This document shows positions 43,501 through 53,086 of a stretch of DNA of 64,000 nucleotides, one piece after another. This DNA is from Cylicocyclus nassatus. Lineage: Eukaryota; Nematoda; Chromadorea; Rhabditida; Strongylidae. The stretch is taken from positions 69,532,792 through 69,596,791 of the forward strand of contig CATQJL010000305.1 of assembly GCA_958299035.1 (NCBI GenBank). The letters are read 5' to 3'. Below the pieces are notes generated by a model. The model was given only the letters and a program-made list of their open reading frames with translations. It did no database searches and was not told the DNA's origin. Position 1 is the first letter of the stretch; each line of letters opens with the position of its first letter. The position numbers and the translations under genes were made by a program.

Positions 43501-44172
43501 AAAATCATTGTAACAATTTAGATATATTTGTCAGTTGTTTAACCAATTAGTATTAAGTACATGTTCATGTTATTATGTATTTGAATCGATTTGTTTTCTA
43601 TGTAATCGTACATCTCTCAAGTATGCTTTGTTTTGCTTTCTGTAACGCTTTTCATATCATCTATGTTTCTTTTCTCTTGAAATACACTTTGAGATTCAAA
43701 ACTTTTATCTGATATTATTCTTTATAAATAGCTCACACCACCGTAAGATCATGCTTCCATCAAGCGACAAGCTCCGTAAGGACCTCAAGTTACAAGTTCA
43801 AGTATCCCACAGAAGAAGAACTTTCGGAGTGTGAGCAGGAAGACTGTATGTGAAGATTTGAAGAATAACTTTTTGTGGACCAGTTTCCAACCACAATTAT
43901 TTGTAGTCCCGCTTGGCGGGGATCAAATATGAACACAAGTATTAGTCTAGGCGAAGAAAAGAATAAATTTTTCTCTACAGACGTAAAGCATACCTTTGAG
44001 ATTCTTTATCCAGCGCAAATCGATATATACAGAAAATAATATAATAGCAGAATACCCATATACTCAGCTCTGTTGTTACAGACTTCCAAATAGATCCTCG
44101 CCATCGAAATAATAATTTGAAGAAGGAGAAAGTGGTGACTGATGACACATCCAGGTTATACGAGACCGTCAT
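31512..44172 (-). CDS. Bestrophin family chloride channel
   Basis: Fourteen exons join in frame to 532 aa: 44172-43994, 41408-41274, 38271-38178, 37853-37781, 37500-37346, 35267-35190, 35134-35045, 34994-34932, 34877-34797, 34747-34596, 34394-34324, 32435-32363, 31916-31631, 31580-31512. Start MTVSYNLDVSS is the conserved bestrophin N-terminus. Pore-neck residues I76, F80 and F84 (YIPLTFMLGFF) and the calcium clasp 299-306 (GEDDDDFE) fall at the same numbers as in human BEST1, from family knowledge. Four membrane segments are visible, including VVFLAVRVYFMICLVSRQY and the helix at FMTILQFIFFVGWM. After VDETYDYCPPVLPDRF the C-tail is Ser/Glu-rich and divergent. Role: calcium-gated anion channel in the plasma membrane. 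Twelve kb of introns hold at least six transposon insertions; all splice sites checked are GT-AG and no frame is broken. Confidence 0.97.
31946..32318. mobile_element. hAT-type MITE with 8-bp target duplication
   Basis: Ends CAGTGGCGTACC and its inverse, flanked on both sides by the identical 8-mer ATACGTAT. An 8-bp duplication with CAGTGGCG-type ends points to hAT. The interior has long G and C runs and two copies of GCGTGGC..AGCCACGC. It lies in bestrophin intron 12, only about 29 bp from an exon boundary. Confidence 0.92.
32852..33896. mobile_element. Mariner-like foldback element, 1045 bp
   Basis: Terminal repeats TTAGGTGGGTGCAAAAGTTT / TTAGGTCGGTGCAAAAGTTT with TA outside both ends. The inverted similarity continues for about 300 bp per arm (shared TTTACCATGTCCAACTTTCG, TTTTGTATGAGA, GTTTGCCCTATCTG). 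No transposase ORF. In bestrophin intron 11. End sequence is related to the elements at 47.7 and 54.5 kb. Confidence 0.88.
34490..34549. repeat. Mini-hairpin, copy 1 (bestrophin intron 10)
   Basis: CGCCCAGTACCGTATC is mirrored by AATACGGTAGTGGGC across a 28-nt centre. A second copy with perfect 16-bp arms is at 53037-53086, so the hairpin is a dispersed unit of about 50-60 bp. Confidence 0.75.
35578..36504. mobile_element. TIR element in bestrophin intron 5
   Basis: TGTAACGAAAGTTCCCGGGC on the left and GCTCGGGGACTTTCGTTACA on the right are inverted with two mismatches. The 927-bp interior has no intact transposase. No clear target duplication, so the superfamily is open. Confidence 0.65.
38301..38500. 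mobile_element. Harbinger-like MITE, copy 2
   Basis: 200 bp, ends GGCCCCGGACAGACTTCACG / GGCCCCGGACAGACTCCACG, with TAA directly outside both ends. Core CGCGACTGAATCGCGACG-like segments match copy 1 at 7.1 kb. In bestrophin intron 2. Confidence 0.85.
38718..38860 (-). CDS. Orphan Cys-rich exon inside bestrophin intron 2
   Basis: After a strong acceptor (GCCCTTTCAG) an open frame runs to a TGA. It contains CKCEKC, LLQCGRCVKC and LFCDLCFELS, giving C-x-C-x2-C-x7-C-x2-C-x2-C-x8-C-x2-C, eight cysteines in 45 codons. The frame is open for about 40 more codons upstream without an ATG. Bestrophin exons 2 and 3 join perfectly around it (GWIEN|IALTISC), so it is not part of the channel. Such spacing suggests zinc binding, but no family was recognised. 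It may be the last exon of a nested gene, a relic of a transposon protein, or an alternative 3' exon; its phase does not fit bestrophin exon 2. Confidence 0.4.
39362..39835. repeat. Tandem repeat, about 174-bp unit, 2.7 copies
   Basis: Each unit contains TTTTGCTCTGGGTGGATTCG, CCAGATTGTAAGCGTGAGTG and AGATGTACAGCGATGACTTA. The last unit lacks about 30 bp. Overlapping ORFs on both strands come from the repeat period and are not genes. In bestrophin intron 2. Confidence 0.9.
40617..40925. mobile_element. Decayed copy of the hAT MITE family
   Basis: Shares AAAGGTGCGTGGCGTCAGCC, CCCATAACCCCTAAAATG and the AATAAACAAGCCACTTGCAC segment with the hAT MITE at 31.9 kb, again ending in a G run. The CAGTGGCG ends are lost. 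In bestrophin intron 2. Confidence 0.75.
41971..43490 (-). mobile_element. Gag-bearing element with 110-bp inverted ends
   Basis: 1.5-kb element in bestrophin intron 1. The left end (GACACTACCGGCGCCGCTAA, TTCATATCGGGGACGTTGC on the plus strand) and the right end read in reverse (GACACTCCCGGCGCAGCTAG, TTCATGTCGGGGACGTTAC) are about 75% identical over 110 bp in inverted orientation. The interior carries a broken minus-strand reading frame. Inverted ends argue for a DNA transposon or rearranged retroelement rather than an LTR pair. No target duplication found. Confidence 0.7.
42154..43297 (-). pseudogene. Broken coiled-coil/gag-like protein
   Basis: Starts near MSTKRDINQEKILRLGTWF, shifts frame several times, and includes an open stretch of 114 codons (43070-42729) with LAVSTIEKLKMQVSKLQDV and LLDKKERKKRLSESRNEL. 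A further Lys/Gln coiled coil (QDEIKRKQKDMEKLKEQKEQ) follows. Near 42300-42160, frames containing CGIKCALCEE and LCLEGC suggest a degenerate zinc knuckle as in nematode BEL/Pao gag proteins; this is inference. Frameshifts mean no intact product. Confidence 0.5.
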
Positions 44173-46130
44173 GCTGGCAATACGGGCCTGAAGATATTGG
44201 AATTAATAAATAGCCTGAATCGGTGAATCGGGTTTAGATTCGAATATAAAGGACGGAATTTTTTTGAAATTCATTGCAGTACGTAGATATTATCGCTCAG
44301 ATGATTATCTGAATCAGTCATTTATTAGACAAGGATCGTATTGAAAAATTTGTCGTCTTTTATTACCGTGTTCCTTGATTTCCTTTAGTAAATTCGAAAG
44401 ATCTGATAGTATATTACATATCTCATGAACTGTCATTGACTTTTTGGAGAAGCTTTGAGTAGCATTTTGTAGAGGTGACTCTAACTTAGATTTACAATAT
44501 GGAGTAAATTACCAATTTCTTTCCATTACTGTAGGCTTATGGTAGAAACTTCAAAGAGGGTTTTGCGGCATTGATCGTATTTTACCTCTGAAAAAGGATT
44601 GAAGAAGCTGAAAACTCTTACACTAGGTCAATCGGGGTCGTCGATTCAAAGATGAATCTCGCACTTCACCGTAACGCTTCTTTCATAAGTTATGCCAGAT
44701 AGAAGCTCTACAAACACGCAGAAGATTATGTAGCGAAATCAGCACGCTTGGAAACGTTGTTACACAATTTTTCAGATTTTTTGGAAATTTTTTCTAAACG
44801 GTCTTCACAGTGACTTCATATGCTGCAAGTCTCTGCCGTGTTCCTACAGTAATGAAAATAGGTTCTTAATTTGCTCTATTGCAAATCTAAGTTAAAGTCA
44901 ACTCTACAAAACGGTACCTAAAGCTTCCCGAAAGATTTCGTTACAAAAGTGTTATTAACAATCAAACAGTAGGCACATTTTTTTGGGATACCCTGTATAA
45001 TTGTGCGGCCGCGTCATAAAATCAACGGCAATTTAAAGTTGCGTTTTTCAGAAATAATTTATTGAAATTAGCTACTGTAAATTCGATTTTCTCACTTTAG
45101 CTGGTACGGTAATGTTATACATGCGATCGTAAAAACATACATTACTGATTGGAAATAGTATTTTACAGATAAATTCGAAAGAATGAAAATCCTGATGGTT
45201 CCTCGTGTCAAGAAATCATTTCTTACTTAATCAGGTCATCTGCCAAGAAATCTCAGAAAGTTTTAACGCAAAGACTTACAAATTCTAATAACTTCGCGCA
45301 AAGGGTTTGCTTTGCTCTATGGTGGTTTAGCTGTTTCGCAAAAATGAGTTGGAAAATCTGATGGATTTCATTTTTTTCATTTGCTAAAGCATTCGATTTT
45401 ACCAAAGCATAATTAATATCAATTTGTATTTTGATGATTTATGTGATAACATGTAGAGGGATCAATTACGGAGTAAAAACATGCAAAAAATCGCATTCAC
45501 TGCATAACTTCTAGAACCGTATGGTCACACAAAGTCAATGTAAATAAACTGGAGTGCAGCTATGTAGTAATGACATCACAACGGTAGGGAATGTATGATC
45601 TCTGAAATAGGTGGGAAAGTCTGCTGTAATAAAAAAAGTGCATATGTGAGGATGAAAAACATCTTCATAGCGCTTTTGTAAACTGTTGCACAATCATTTT
45701 TGTCTTGGAACGACTTTGAAACAGCGGAGACAAAAAAGTTGCAAAAGATAAGAGTGTTTTTCTACAGATTTTTCGTAAGTGACATCGGATCAATGTGCAA
45801 CGCTCGAGTGTAAAAAGCTGGAAGTTAAATACTGTACTCTACTTTGCAGTAAACAATTTGTAAGAGGAAATAGGAGTTGTCATTTCGATTATTAAAAGGT
45901 CTTTTGATAGTAAAAGGTTGCTTTAAATGACTTGGAGATAACTTGAAGGAAACAATAACCCAGGGTAAGTACAGATAGTAAATGAAGTACATGATCTGAA
46001 AGAAGATTTTCAAAAAATTTTCTGGTTGATATTGACTTTTAGGGGAAGCGAATATTTTCGGGTCCACTCAACAAAGCTCATGGATATAATGCAAATTTTA
46101 GTGTATCGTAATAGAGCAAAATAAAGTCTC
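44173..46130. other. Upstream region of bestrophin, with foldback
   Basis: The bestrophin promoter should lie in the first few hundred bases above 44172; no motif stands out. AT-rich beyond that. Confidence 0.4.
44464..44912. repeat. Inverted repeat with arms of about 35-45 bp
   Basis: TTTTGTAGAGGTGACTCTAA on the left and the complement of TTAAAGTCAACTCTACAAAA on the right pair with few mismatches and continue through CTTAGATTTACAATA. Probably a decayed TIR element; its outer limits are unclear. Confidence 0.55.
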
Positions 46131-46148
46131 CCTATCTGTGCTAACTAG

Positions 46149-46462
46149 AATCGAAGGGCATCCAAGAACTCTCACTATGACCACTTTGTTATCATTACCA
46201 ATGATACGTGAACGACTGTCACACTTCAATAATTCAACACTAGACATTCAAGAACCTAGAAATCATGCAAACAAAGAAAATGTTTTTTTGCTGCAAAATA
46301 CACGAAGTCTTATCAATGTGCCACTACAGACTACATTAGTACTCTTGTGCCAGTTCTTTGCTTTACAGCTGGAATTATTCGCTGAAGAAGTCTTGTCCGG
46401 TACCACGTAAGTAATTGAAAGTAGATCTGAGTCACTTTTTACAATTTTGTAGGAGGAGATGA
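46149..46462 (+). CDS. Sideroflexin-like C-terminal fragment
   Basis: A plus-strand frame encodes TLLSLPMIRERL and LINVPLQTTLVLLCQFFALQ, the latter resembling the last membrane segment of sideroflexins (N-x-P-x-Q-x-x-L-V-x-x-C), a mitochondrial serine/amino-acid carrier family. At 46407 a GTAAGT donor and at 46452 a TTTTGTAG acceptor give a 45-nt intron, after which the frame ends at TGA. The usual C-terminal LFPQ is LFAE here and about 20 extra residues sit between the two matched blocks. No upstream sideroflexin exons were seen, so this is a fragment, pseudogene or false match. Confidence 0.3.
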
Positions 46463-47745
46463 GTCATCTTATATGCTTTATAGAGAGATTAGCAGTATAA
46501 AAAGGGTTTATTATTCAAGACATATCAAAATTCATTAATAAAATCAAAATTTTATTATTTAGAATGTCGAGACAGCACCTCTTCGCGAAAATGAGTAAAT
46601 TGGGTACAGGACATGTGACGATAGACCGGTAAGGTGCGAATGGACGATCTGCGATCAGATAAGCAAAGACATGAGCAACGAGTGCTGGCAAAGGATAGAT
46701 GAACTGACTAAAAGACGAAAGATAGTGAAGAGAGCTAATACCGTAGAGGATCTGCTGTCACTCTACATCCTCGCAAGGCAAACTCCAAAAAAAGGAAATT
46801 TACTCAGTGATTATGGCCATTCTTGATGACGGATGTGGCTATAGAATCTAAAATCTGCATTCCGTATCTATTTTTACCAGGTGAAATGAATTGGAAAGAT
46901 TATGTCGTATTTACAAAATTGCGGGCCCCGGCCCTTCTCCTCCCTCGAGGATAGGTAGCGAAATCAAAGTTAATCACGAGCTATAAAAACGAGTGCGAGT
47001 GACTTATTTGAACCTATAAATAATTAAAATAACTTTAACAAATTCTAAAAAATGTAATGGCTATATAAAATTTTTTTCGGGCTTTAGACCGCTGCCACGC
47101 GGTTATTCTCGGCCAAGCAGAATCAACACCAAGACCAACACACACGATCGGCGCACGATTTTTTTCTCAAACTTGGGTAATTGAACCGGAGTTTGACACT
47201 TTATGACAATGTATGCGCAAAACGAGAAAATAGTATGAACCATTTTTTGAATCAGTGTGTAAAAAGCACAATTAAGCGACAAAATACAAATAACTATTTC
47301 GTCTAATTCAGCAAGATGCACAGATAAATGATGAAACGGTAGAAGCTGTTATGGCGCAAATATTGATTTGATTGATAAAAGCTTTTTTGGCATGACAAAG
47401 CAATGTTCTGCCTAGCTTGCTCGGCTCGCGGCATCTTATACAGCGCAGTGATCCTTTGCACGATAATCATTGCATATTTTGAGAAAAGGTTGGATGCAAA
47501 GTCTATCAAGAGATAACAACGTTCTCTTCGCGTTGCCGCGGCGTTACTGTAACCATATAGTAAGGGCCCATGTAAATTTTGAGAAGTATCCCAAAAGATT
47601 TTTCAAGGTGTGTAGCTAACGTCACGCACCATACAAAAAAAGTTTTTTTGGTGCCGCTTCCTCAAAGGGAAATCCAAGGACCACCGCTGCTGATAAATCC
47701 ATTTGAATCTAAGTATACTTATAGTTTGCCGTAGAATTCGTTCTA

Positions 47746-48616
47746 TTGGGTTGTCCCGAAAGTTTTGTCGGTTTTTTCAAACTGCTATAAAACTATGTAC
47801 AATAAAGACCTGAGTGAGTTTCAACATGCATTCGATGCAGCTTTTCCTTCTCTTTCTTAAGGTTACATTTTCTAGCAATAATCCTGTATGCTTTTTTTGA
47901 TATTTGTTACAATTCATCACCCGTCATATTTATCTGCAAAAAGTTAGGCTAATTTTTAAAAATTTCATTCCAATGTTCCGGAGGTGGTTTAGTATGGCAC
48001 AAATAGAACAATTTTCGGACTATAAGACGGTATTTTTACATTCTCCTAAAATGCTGTCTTTAGCTTCAAAAAATTATTTCTTCGGAGGTCTCAATTTTTG
48101 GCAAAGTCATGAACCACGCAACCGCAGCAAAAACATGAAAGCTCCTGAAATTTTTGCGAATTTGAACTTGATTGCTAATAAATAATAACTATACAACATA
48201 GCCAAGTTTAATTTGCTTTGAAAAATCGCTTTTTGGAATTTTCGGTAGTAGACGTAATCAAAAAACCGCGGTTTTTCTTGAATAAATAATTATAAAGGAC
48301 TTGATAAACGTGATCCATGTAATCTAAAGTAAACACAATGTAGCCAAAGATTTGCTCTACGTAACAGTTACCAGCGCTTTTCGGAAACAGCAGTATAAAA
48401 ATTTTTAAAATCCAGGAAAGATTTGGCGTTAGTGATGGACTGCTTAAAAAGCCATGGCGATAATATTGCAAAGACAGGGTAGATCAGAAAGCAAATACAG
48501 CAGTAAGAAAGAGTATAAAATTCTGAATTAAATGATACCTAGATCGTCCATGAATTGGTGTTCTTTGGGTTTTAGTGAGCGATGAAAAAACCGACAAAAC
48601 TTTCGGGACAACCTAA
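47746..48616. mobile_element. Mariner-like non-autonomous element, 871 bp
   Basis: 34-bp terminal inverted repeats (TTGGGTTGTCCCGAAAGTTT / TTAGGTTGTCCCGAAAGTTT) with one mismatch, TA on both sides. No transposase recognisable inside; internal ORFs of about 90 codons have no family features. Confidence 0.9.
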
Positions 48617-50209
48617 TATTATATATCATGAAGCAATAAATTCGGCAAAAGTGAACGAGTTTGATTGTGAAGAATTGCACAATTTTTGTCATAAAAAAGT
48701 ACATAGCTTCTTCTGGACGATTCAGCAAATGATTAGTATGACATATAAAACTAGCGTTTCGAGATGCGTCGCTTTTTTTGTAAACTGCAAGAAGATAAAG
48801 GCATGAAAAGCTCTAGTTTGTCCCCTAAATCCGCCGAGTTTTTAGCCTATTGATACTCTTTAAAGATAATTTTCCTAAAAAATGCGTTCAACTATGTGAA
48901 CTTTATTGTTTGTGAATGGCTCTGATTAATTCGAAAGATAAATAGTTTACAACCAAATCATACACCATTTTGTCAGGAAAGACAGTCCCTTGTCACGAAA
49001 AATTCATCACTTCGAATTTCATCATAATCAGATATCCATTCTTTACTTTTTCACTTTAACACTGCGCAACGAAACTTCGGAGGATGTCATTGTAAAGTCA
49101 AAAGATAAAAAGTAACAGAATAAAGGACGAAGAAAATTTCAAACAAGAATGCCGAGATTCAAAGCAAATAAATGAAATGACACTTTTACTCCTTCATTAA
49201 AGCAATACAAAGCTATCAAGAAATCAAAGGGAAAAGTGTGTAATAAAAGCAAAAATGAGAACAACTTATAAAACTTGCAAAGAACTTCTATGAGTCAGCG
49301 GAAGCGAAATGAGTGAAATGCATTAAGTCTTGTGTAAACAATGCCTTTGTTACAGAACAGTTACTTGCAGTTTGTTATGCGAAGAATTGCGATAAAATAA
49401 CGCTGGAAGAATCACAGAGAGCCAGTTGTATAGAATGCAGACGACCTTATGTACTTCTTCAGTAGTCGATACCCGGAATGATTCATCGATTCTACCAAAC
49501 ACAAACGGAGATTTTAACACTTCGGTCATGTTCACGCCTTTCTCAACTGGCCGAGTAAGTGCTTCAACGACACTAGAGGTTGAAGAAACAATGAGACCGC
49601 CATAGACGGTTAGGAGTCAAAGAACGCGCAATTGTTTCCGCTCTTCTAAATCATCGCATGGGTATTTTAGACGCAATAATGTACAATTCTAATGCTCAGT
49701 GATCCATGCTTGGGAGCCATTTATGATCGATACTAGAGAAAATAAGGCGACACTGGCCACTTTTTGGAATTATGTCAGTAATTCGTCATGGAAAATTAAG
49801 GTGTCTTAAATTATTGTTTTTACTACAACCATCGTCTTTTTGTATCTTTCTCCAATTAATGTGGCTTGAGTAATTATTGGACAGTGCAAAGCAAGCTCTA
49901 TATGATGGTTATTGAAAGTCTGCACAAAATTCCACAGCTCTGAGCTGGAATTTGATAGCAGTCAAAAAATGACTACCGTCGAAAATCATAGCCACCCCAA
50001 AAATCATAAAAATTCCCAATTTGTCCTAGCATATGCTTGACACATCGAATACTCAATTGTACACTTTCCATATTCTTTCCATGAAGTAAGGAAAAAAATG
50101 AATGGAGTAAAATGGCAAACCCCGCCCCTAGACGTCCTGAGCTCGTCCCACGCATGTGATCGTATAGCTCATACATACCATTTGATTCAATTGGCTTGGC
50201 ATCGGCAAA
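48617..50209. other. Intergenic, one weak exon candidate
   Basis: AT-rich. Apart from the candidate at 49446-49572 nothing was recognised. Confidence 0.4.
49446..49572 (-). CDS. Candidate internal exon, unknown protein
   Basis: Between a CCTCTAG acceptor and a possible donor, the minus strand is open for VVEALTRPVEKGVNMTEVLK and then SPFVFGRIDESFRVSTTEE. Composition is protein-like and better than the surroundings. It lies 2.3 kb downstream of the type II membrane ORF on the same strand, but the phases do not join directly. No family recognised. Confidence 0.25.
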
Positions 50210-50324
50210 GGCGGGGCTTCGTGACCTAATTAAGGCTAGGTAATGATCAGAGAGCACTCGCGCGAGAGAGACGCAGGTGCGTCGCGGGCGCGAGCGGCCT
50301 CAATTAGATCACAAAATCCCGCCC
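50210..50324. repeat. Inverted repeat, 115 bp, GC-rich
   Basis: GGCGGGGCTTCGTGACCTAA and its imperfect inverse TTAGATCACAAAATCCCGCC flank a CG-rich core (CGTCGCGGGCGCGAGCGGCC). Likely a small MITE. Confidence 0.65.
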
Positions 50325-50617
50325 TAATGGTGCCAAGCGAGTTGCATCAAAGGTTACGAAAGTATGACCATGTATTTGTATCCTTTTTAGGTGCTCCAGC
50401 TCTCGAAAGATGCTGATGTTTAGTGTAAACAGGCTTAAAAAAATTATGGCACATCCTAATATATTAATATATGGGCTCTTGATGAGGAGATACTGTGGGC
50501 CGATACATTTTAGGTGCTCCCGATAAAGACTATGTTGTAAAAGGCATGAGTAGCTTGTCAGCTCAGAACCGCAAACTGTGGCAATACATGAAATAGCTCA
50601 GCTGTGCCTTTGCTTAA

Positions 50618-51602
50618 CCCTTTAGGACCTGACTTTTTCCGAGTAAGAGAGAGAACTGCTCACCTACTGCTTATGATAGGGTAGCGTTTGAATAACAATA
50701 CAGCGAAGTTTGAAACTTTTTCAACAACAAGACGTTTTTATTTTTAATCTATTCTACCAACCTTCATTCAATTTTCTGATTTTTCTCGACAAAGATGAAA
50801 TCGCGTACTCATAGCAGATGTGCTCGCGTGAAATCATACTCCACACTTCAGTTAATAGTGTAAATTCATTTCAACTATCAGGGGAAATAATTGATATTTT
50901 TTCAGCAGATGCTGCGGCAGACAACCGTTATCGATTTTTTGTCACTCACAAGGGAACCGTGTTGAGTCGAAGTGGCCTTTCCAGATGACACCCACGCTGC
51001 TTTGAAGAGCATTAATCGGTGATTCCAAATCTGCTTTTCAAATCTGCCAAGCGCCTCTGGACGGCGAGTTATGTTCGTTTTTCAGGTCAAAAAATTAAAC
51101 GCAAAACTGAAGCAAAATCGCCCAAATTTGCTCAAATAGTTCATTGTCAAGTATTAGAGCTGTTTATGCAATGGATACATTTTATTTAATATGCTAATAC
51201 TTAACATTGCTTTATCTGAGCGCTGGAGAGATTGTAACAATCAATTTTACCTAAATTCTGCATTCATTTTTCGTTCCTAAGAACGGTCATAACTCGGCGT
51301 CCAGAGGCGCTTGGCAGATTTGGAAGGCAGATTTGAAATCACTGTGCAATACTCTTCAAAGCAGTGTGGGTCTCATCTGGAAAGGCCACTTCGACTCGAC
51401 ACGGTTCCCTTGTCAGTTGCGCACGAAGAGTCCCTCATTGCTAGTACCACCATGGATGAAATGGGGCTTGCAAATCACTATTAGGAAGACAAAGGTTGTC
51501 TGAAGCTATCTGTAGCAATAAGTAGTAGAAATCTGCTGTTGCGCCAGTAACAATGCCCTTTGAAGTTGGTGGTGGCAATTGCCACCACCAGGTCCCAAAA
51601 GG
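50618..51602. mobile_element. PiggyBac-like element, 985 bp
   Basis: TTAA lies directly outside both ends, the strict target of piggyBac elements, and the ends CCCTTTAGGACCTG / CCTTTTGGGACCTG are inverted repeats with a one-base length difference. No transposase. A foldback element (50944-51415) sits inside. Near the right end, TGGTGGTGGCAATTGCCACC is a perfect palindrome. Confidence 0.75.
50944..51415. mobile_element. Foldback element nested in the piggyBac-like element
   Basis: The left end ACAAGGGAACCGTGTTGAGT is mirrored by CTCGACACGGTTCCCTTGTC. Arms share GAAGTGGCCTTTCCAGATGA, CAAATCTGCC and GCGCCTCTGGACG. Arms are about 150 bp. Same terminal motif as the elements at 11.2, 27.8 and 62.8 kb. 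Confidence 0.85.
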
Positions 51603-51859
51603 TTAAAGAAGGGAGCAAAGTACCACTATAGTTCGAAGTTTCTCAAATCTTCTGACTCTTATGGTCTTAAAAAGATTGAAGGGCATTTGTCAAGAGTCAT
51701 GGATTGTCTGAGGGAATGTCCTCATAACGCCGATGAATGTTTGATGGATGATGAATAGGATAACTATGGAGGAGAGGCCTAGATTCCCATTGAAAAATCA
51801 AAGTACGATGTGCAAAGATAGTGGATAAAGAAAAAAATATTGATCACAGTTTTCAGCAT

Positions 51860-52354
51860 TTAACAGTTAAAAGAAGGTAGGCGCGTACAAGTAAACACAG
51901 ATAGTATAATTCGACCTCTAACCGTCACCTGTGTAATTGCACTACTTCGAGATGCGGATTTACAAAACGGCAAAAACAATACACCAATCGCACAAAGTAG
52001 AAGGAAGGGTGTTGCTATGAGCTTGTCGGCTTGCCAGCGCATTTTCAAAAAGTAGTGCAATTGCACTTCTATCTTCATTCTTCCCGCGAGTGGTCGGCTA
52101 ATTTTTGGCTCTGATCTATTCCGACGATCAAGGATAGAAGAGGAGGAGTATCCGGTGGGAGAGACCGTGGCTGGTCCACCGGTGATCCTTGCACGAAAGT
52201 CAAAGACGGTTCGCGAACTCAGACCGAACTCCCAATCTTTGGAGCTTGCAGCTGGCAAAAAGAAGTCATGAATCTTCGTCAGTGGAGCTATATCTCGAAG
52301 TACGTCGACATCCACAACTAACGGAGCTTTACTCGAGATCATCACGGTTTTCAT
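51860..52354 (-). CDS. Putative first exon, type II membrane protein
   Basis: Starts MKTVMISSKAPLVVDVDVLR and stays open for 164 codons. About 115 polar residues (for example SSRTVFDFRARITGG, LDRRNRSEPKISRPLAG) precede one hydrophobic segment LIATPFLLLCAIGVLFLPF flanked by K/R on the N-terminal side, a type II signal-anchor topology. A donor (ACACAG|GTGACGG) at 51929 would end the exon after 142 codons in phase 0; beyond it the frame looks non-coding. No downstream exon could be joined, because repeats begin within 300 bp. No family recognised; N-terminal anchors of glycosyltransferases or dipeptidyl-peptidase-like proteins look similar in outline only. Confidence 0.45.
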   Translation of the reverse strand: MKTVMISSKAPLVVDVDVLRDIAPLTKIHDFFLPAASSKDWEFGLSSRTVFDFRARITGGPATVSPTGYSSSSILDRRNRSEPKISRPLAGRMKIEVQLHYFLKMRWQADKLIATPFLLLCAIGVLFLPFCKSASRSSAITQVTVRGRIILSVFTCTRLPSFNC

Positions 52355-53036
52355 TGTAGACCGTTAAGTATGAATAAATATGTTAGTGCAATTGCAGGAA
52401 CTCGTATGGAAGCGTTGCGAATGCCGAAGTTAAGGCATGAGGGCTTGCTGACTGTTATCACTCATTGTCAGTAACAGAAGAACGAAAAAAAACTCAAGGA
52501 AGCGAAAGTGACATTTGATAGAATGCCATTCGTACCACATGAGTATCAGGTGCAAGGTAACCGCCCTTTCTGCACGTCACCAACATATTCACAGAAGCAA
52601 GTGCAGTTAGAAAAACTGCTCAGCTGCAATTGTGATAAAGGGTGCAGGTTACTTATGATTCAATATTTTTTCTACTTCAGCAGAAGCAACAATGATAACG
52701 AGACACTGATTCATAAATACGCAAGAAATTCTGCGAGTAGTGAGGGAGAATGTGGATAGTGTGGATTTCGAAGATAGGGAACTTTTCATTGACTGAGCCA
52801 TAAATCTGTAAACCAGATGGGTTCAAGTTGAAGCCTTCAAACTTGTAACTTTGTTCAATACTCCGATGAAATTATTTTTCTAAAGTTCGAATTTTTCAGT
52901 GAGCAACACATGCTTGAACATTACGTTAAAGTTCAACAGTGTAGGTACCATTTTATAATGAAAGTCAGATGATTGGGAGGCCTTTTCCAGGATACTGCTC
53001 ATGCGATAGCTCATATAATTCATTTGTGGCAGCCTT

Positions 53037-53086
53037 CGCCCAGTACCGTACTCCGACCAATCAGTTCTCAAGTACGGTACTGGGCG
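53037..53086. repeat. Mini-hairpin, copy 2
   Basis: CGCCCAGTACCGTACT and its exact complement AGTACGGTACTGGGCG around an 18-nt loop: perfect 16-bp arms. Shares arm sequence with copy 1 in bestrophin intron 10. Confidence 0.95.
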
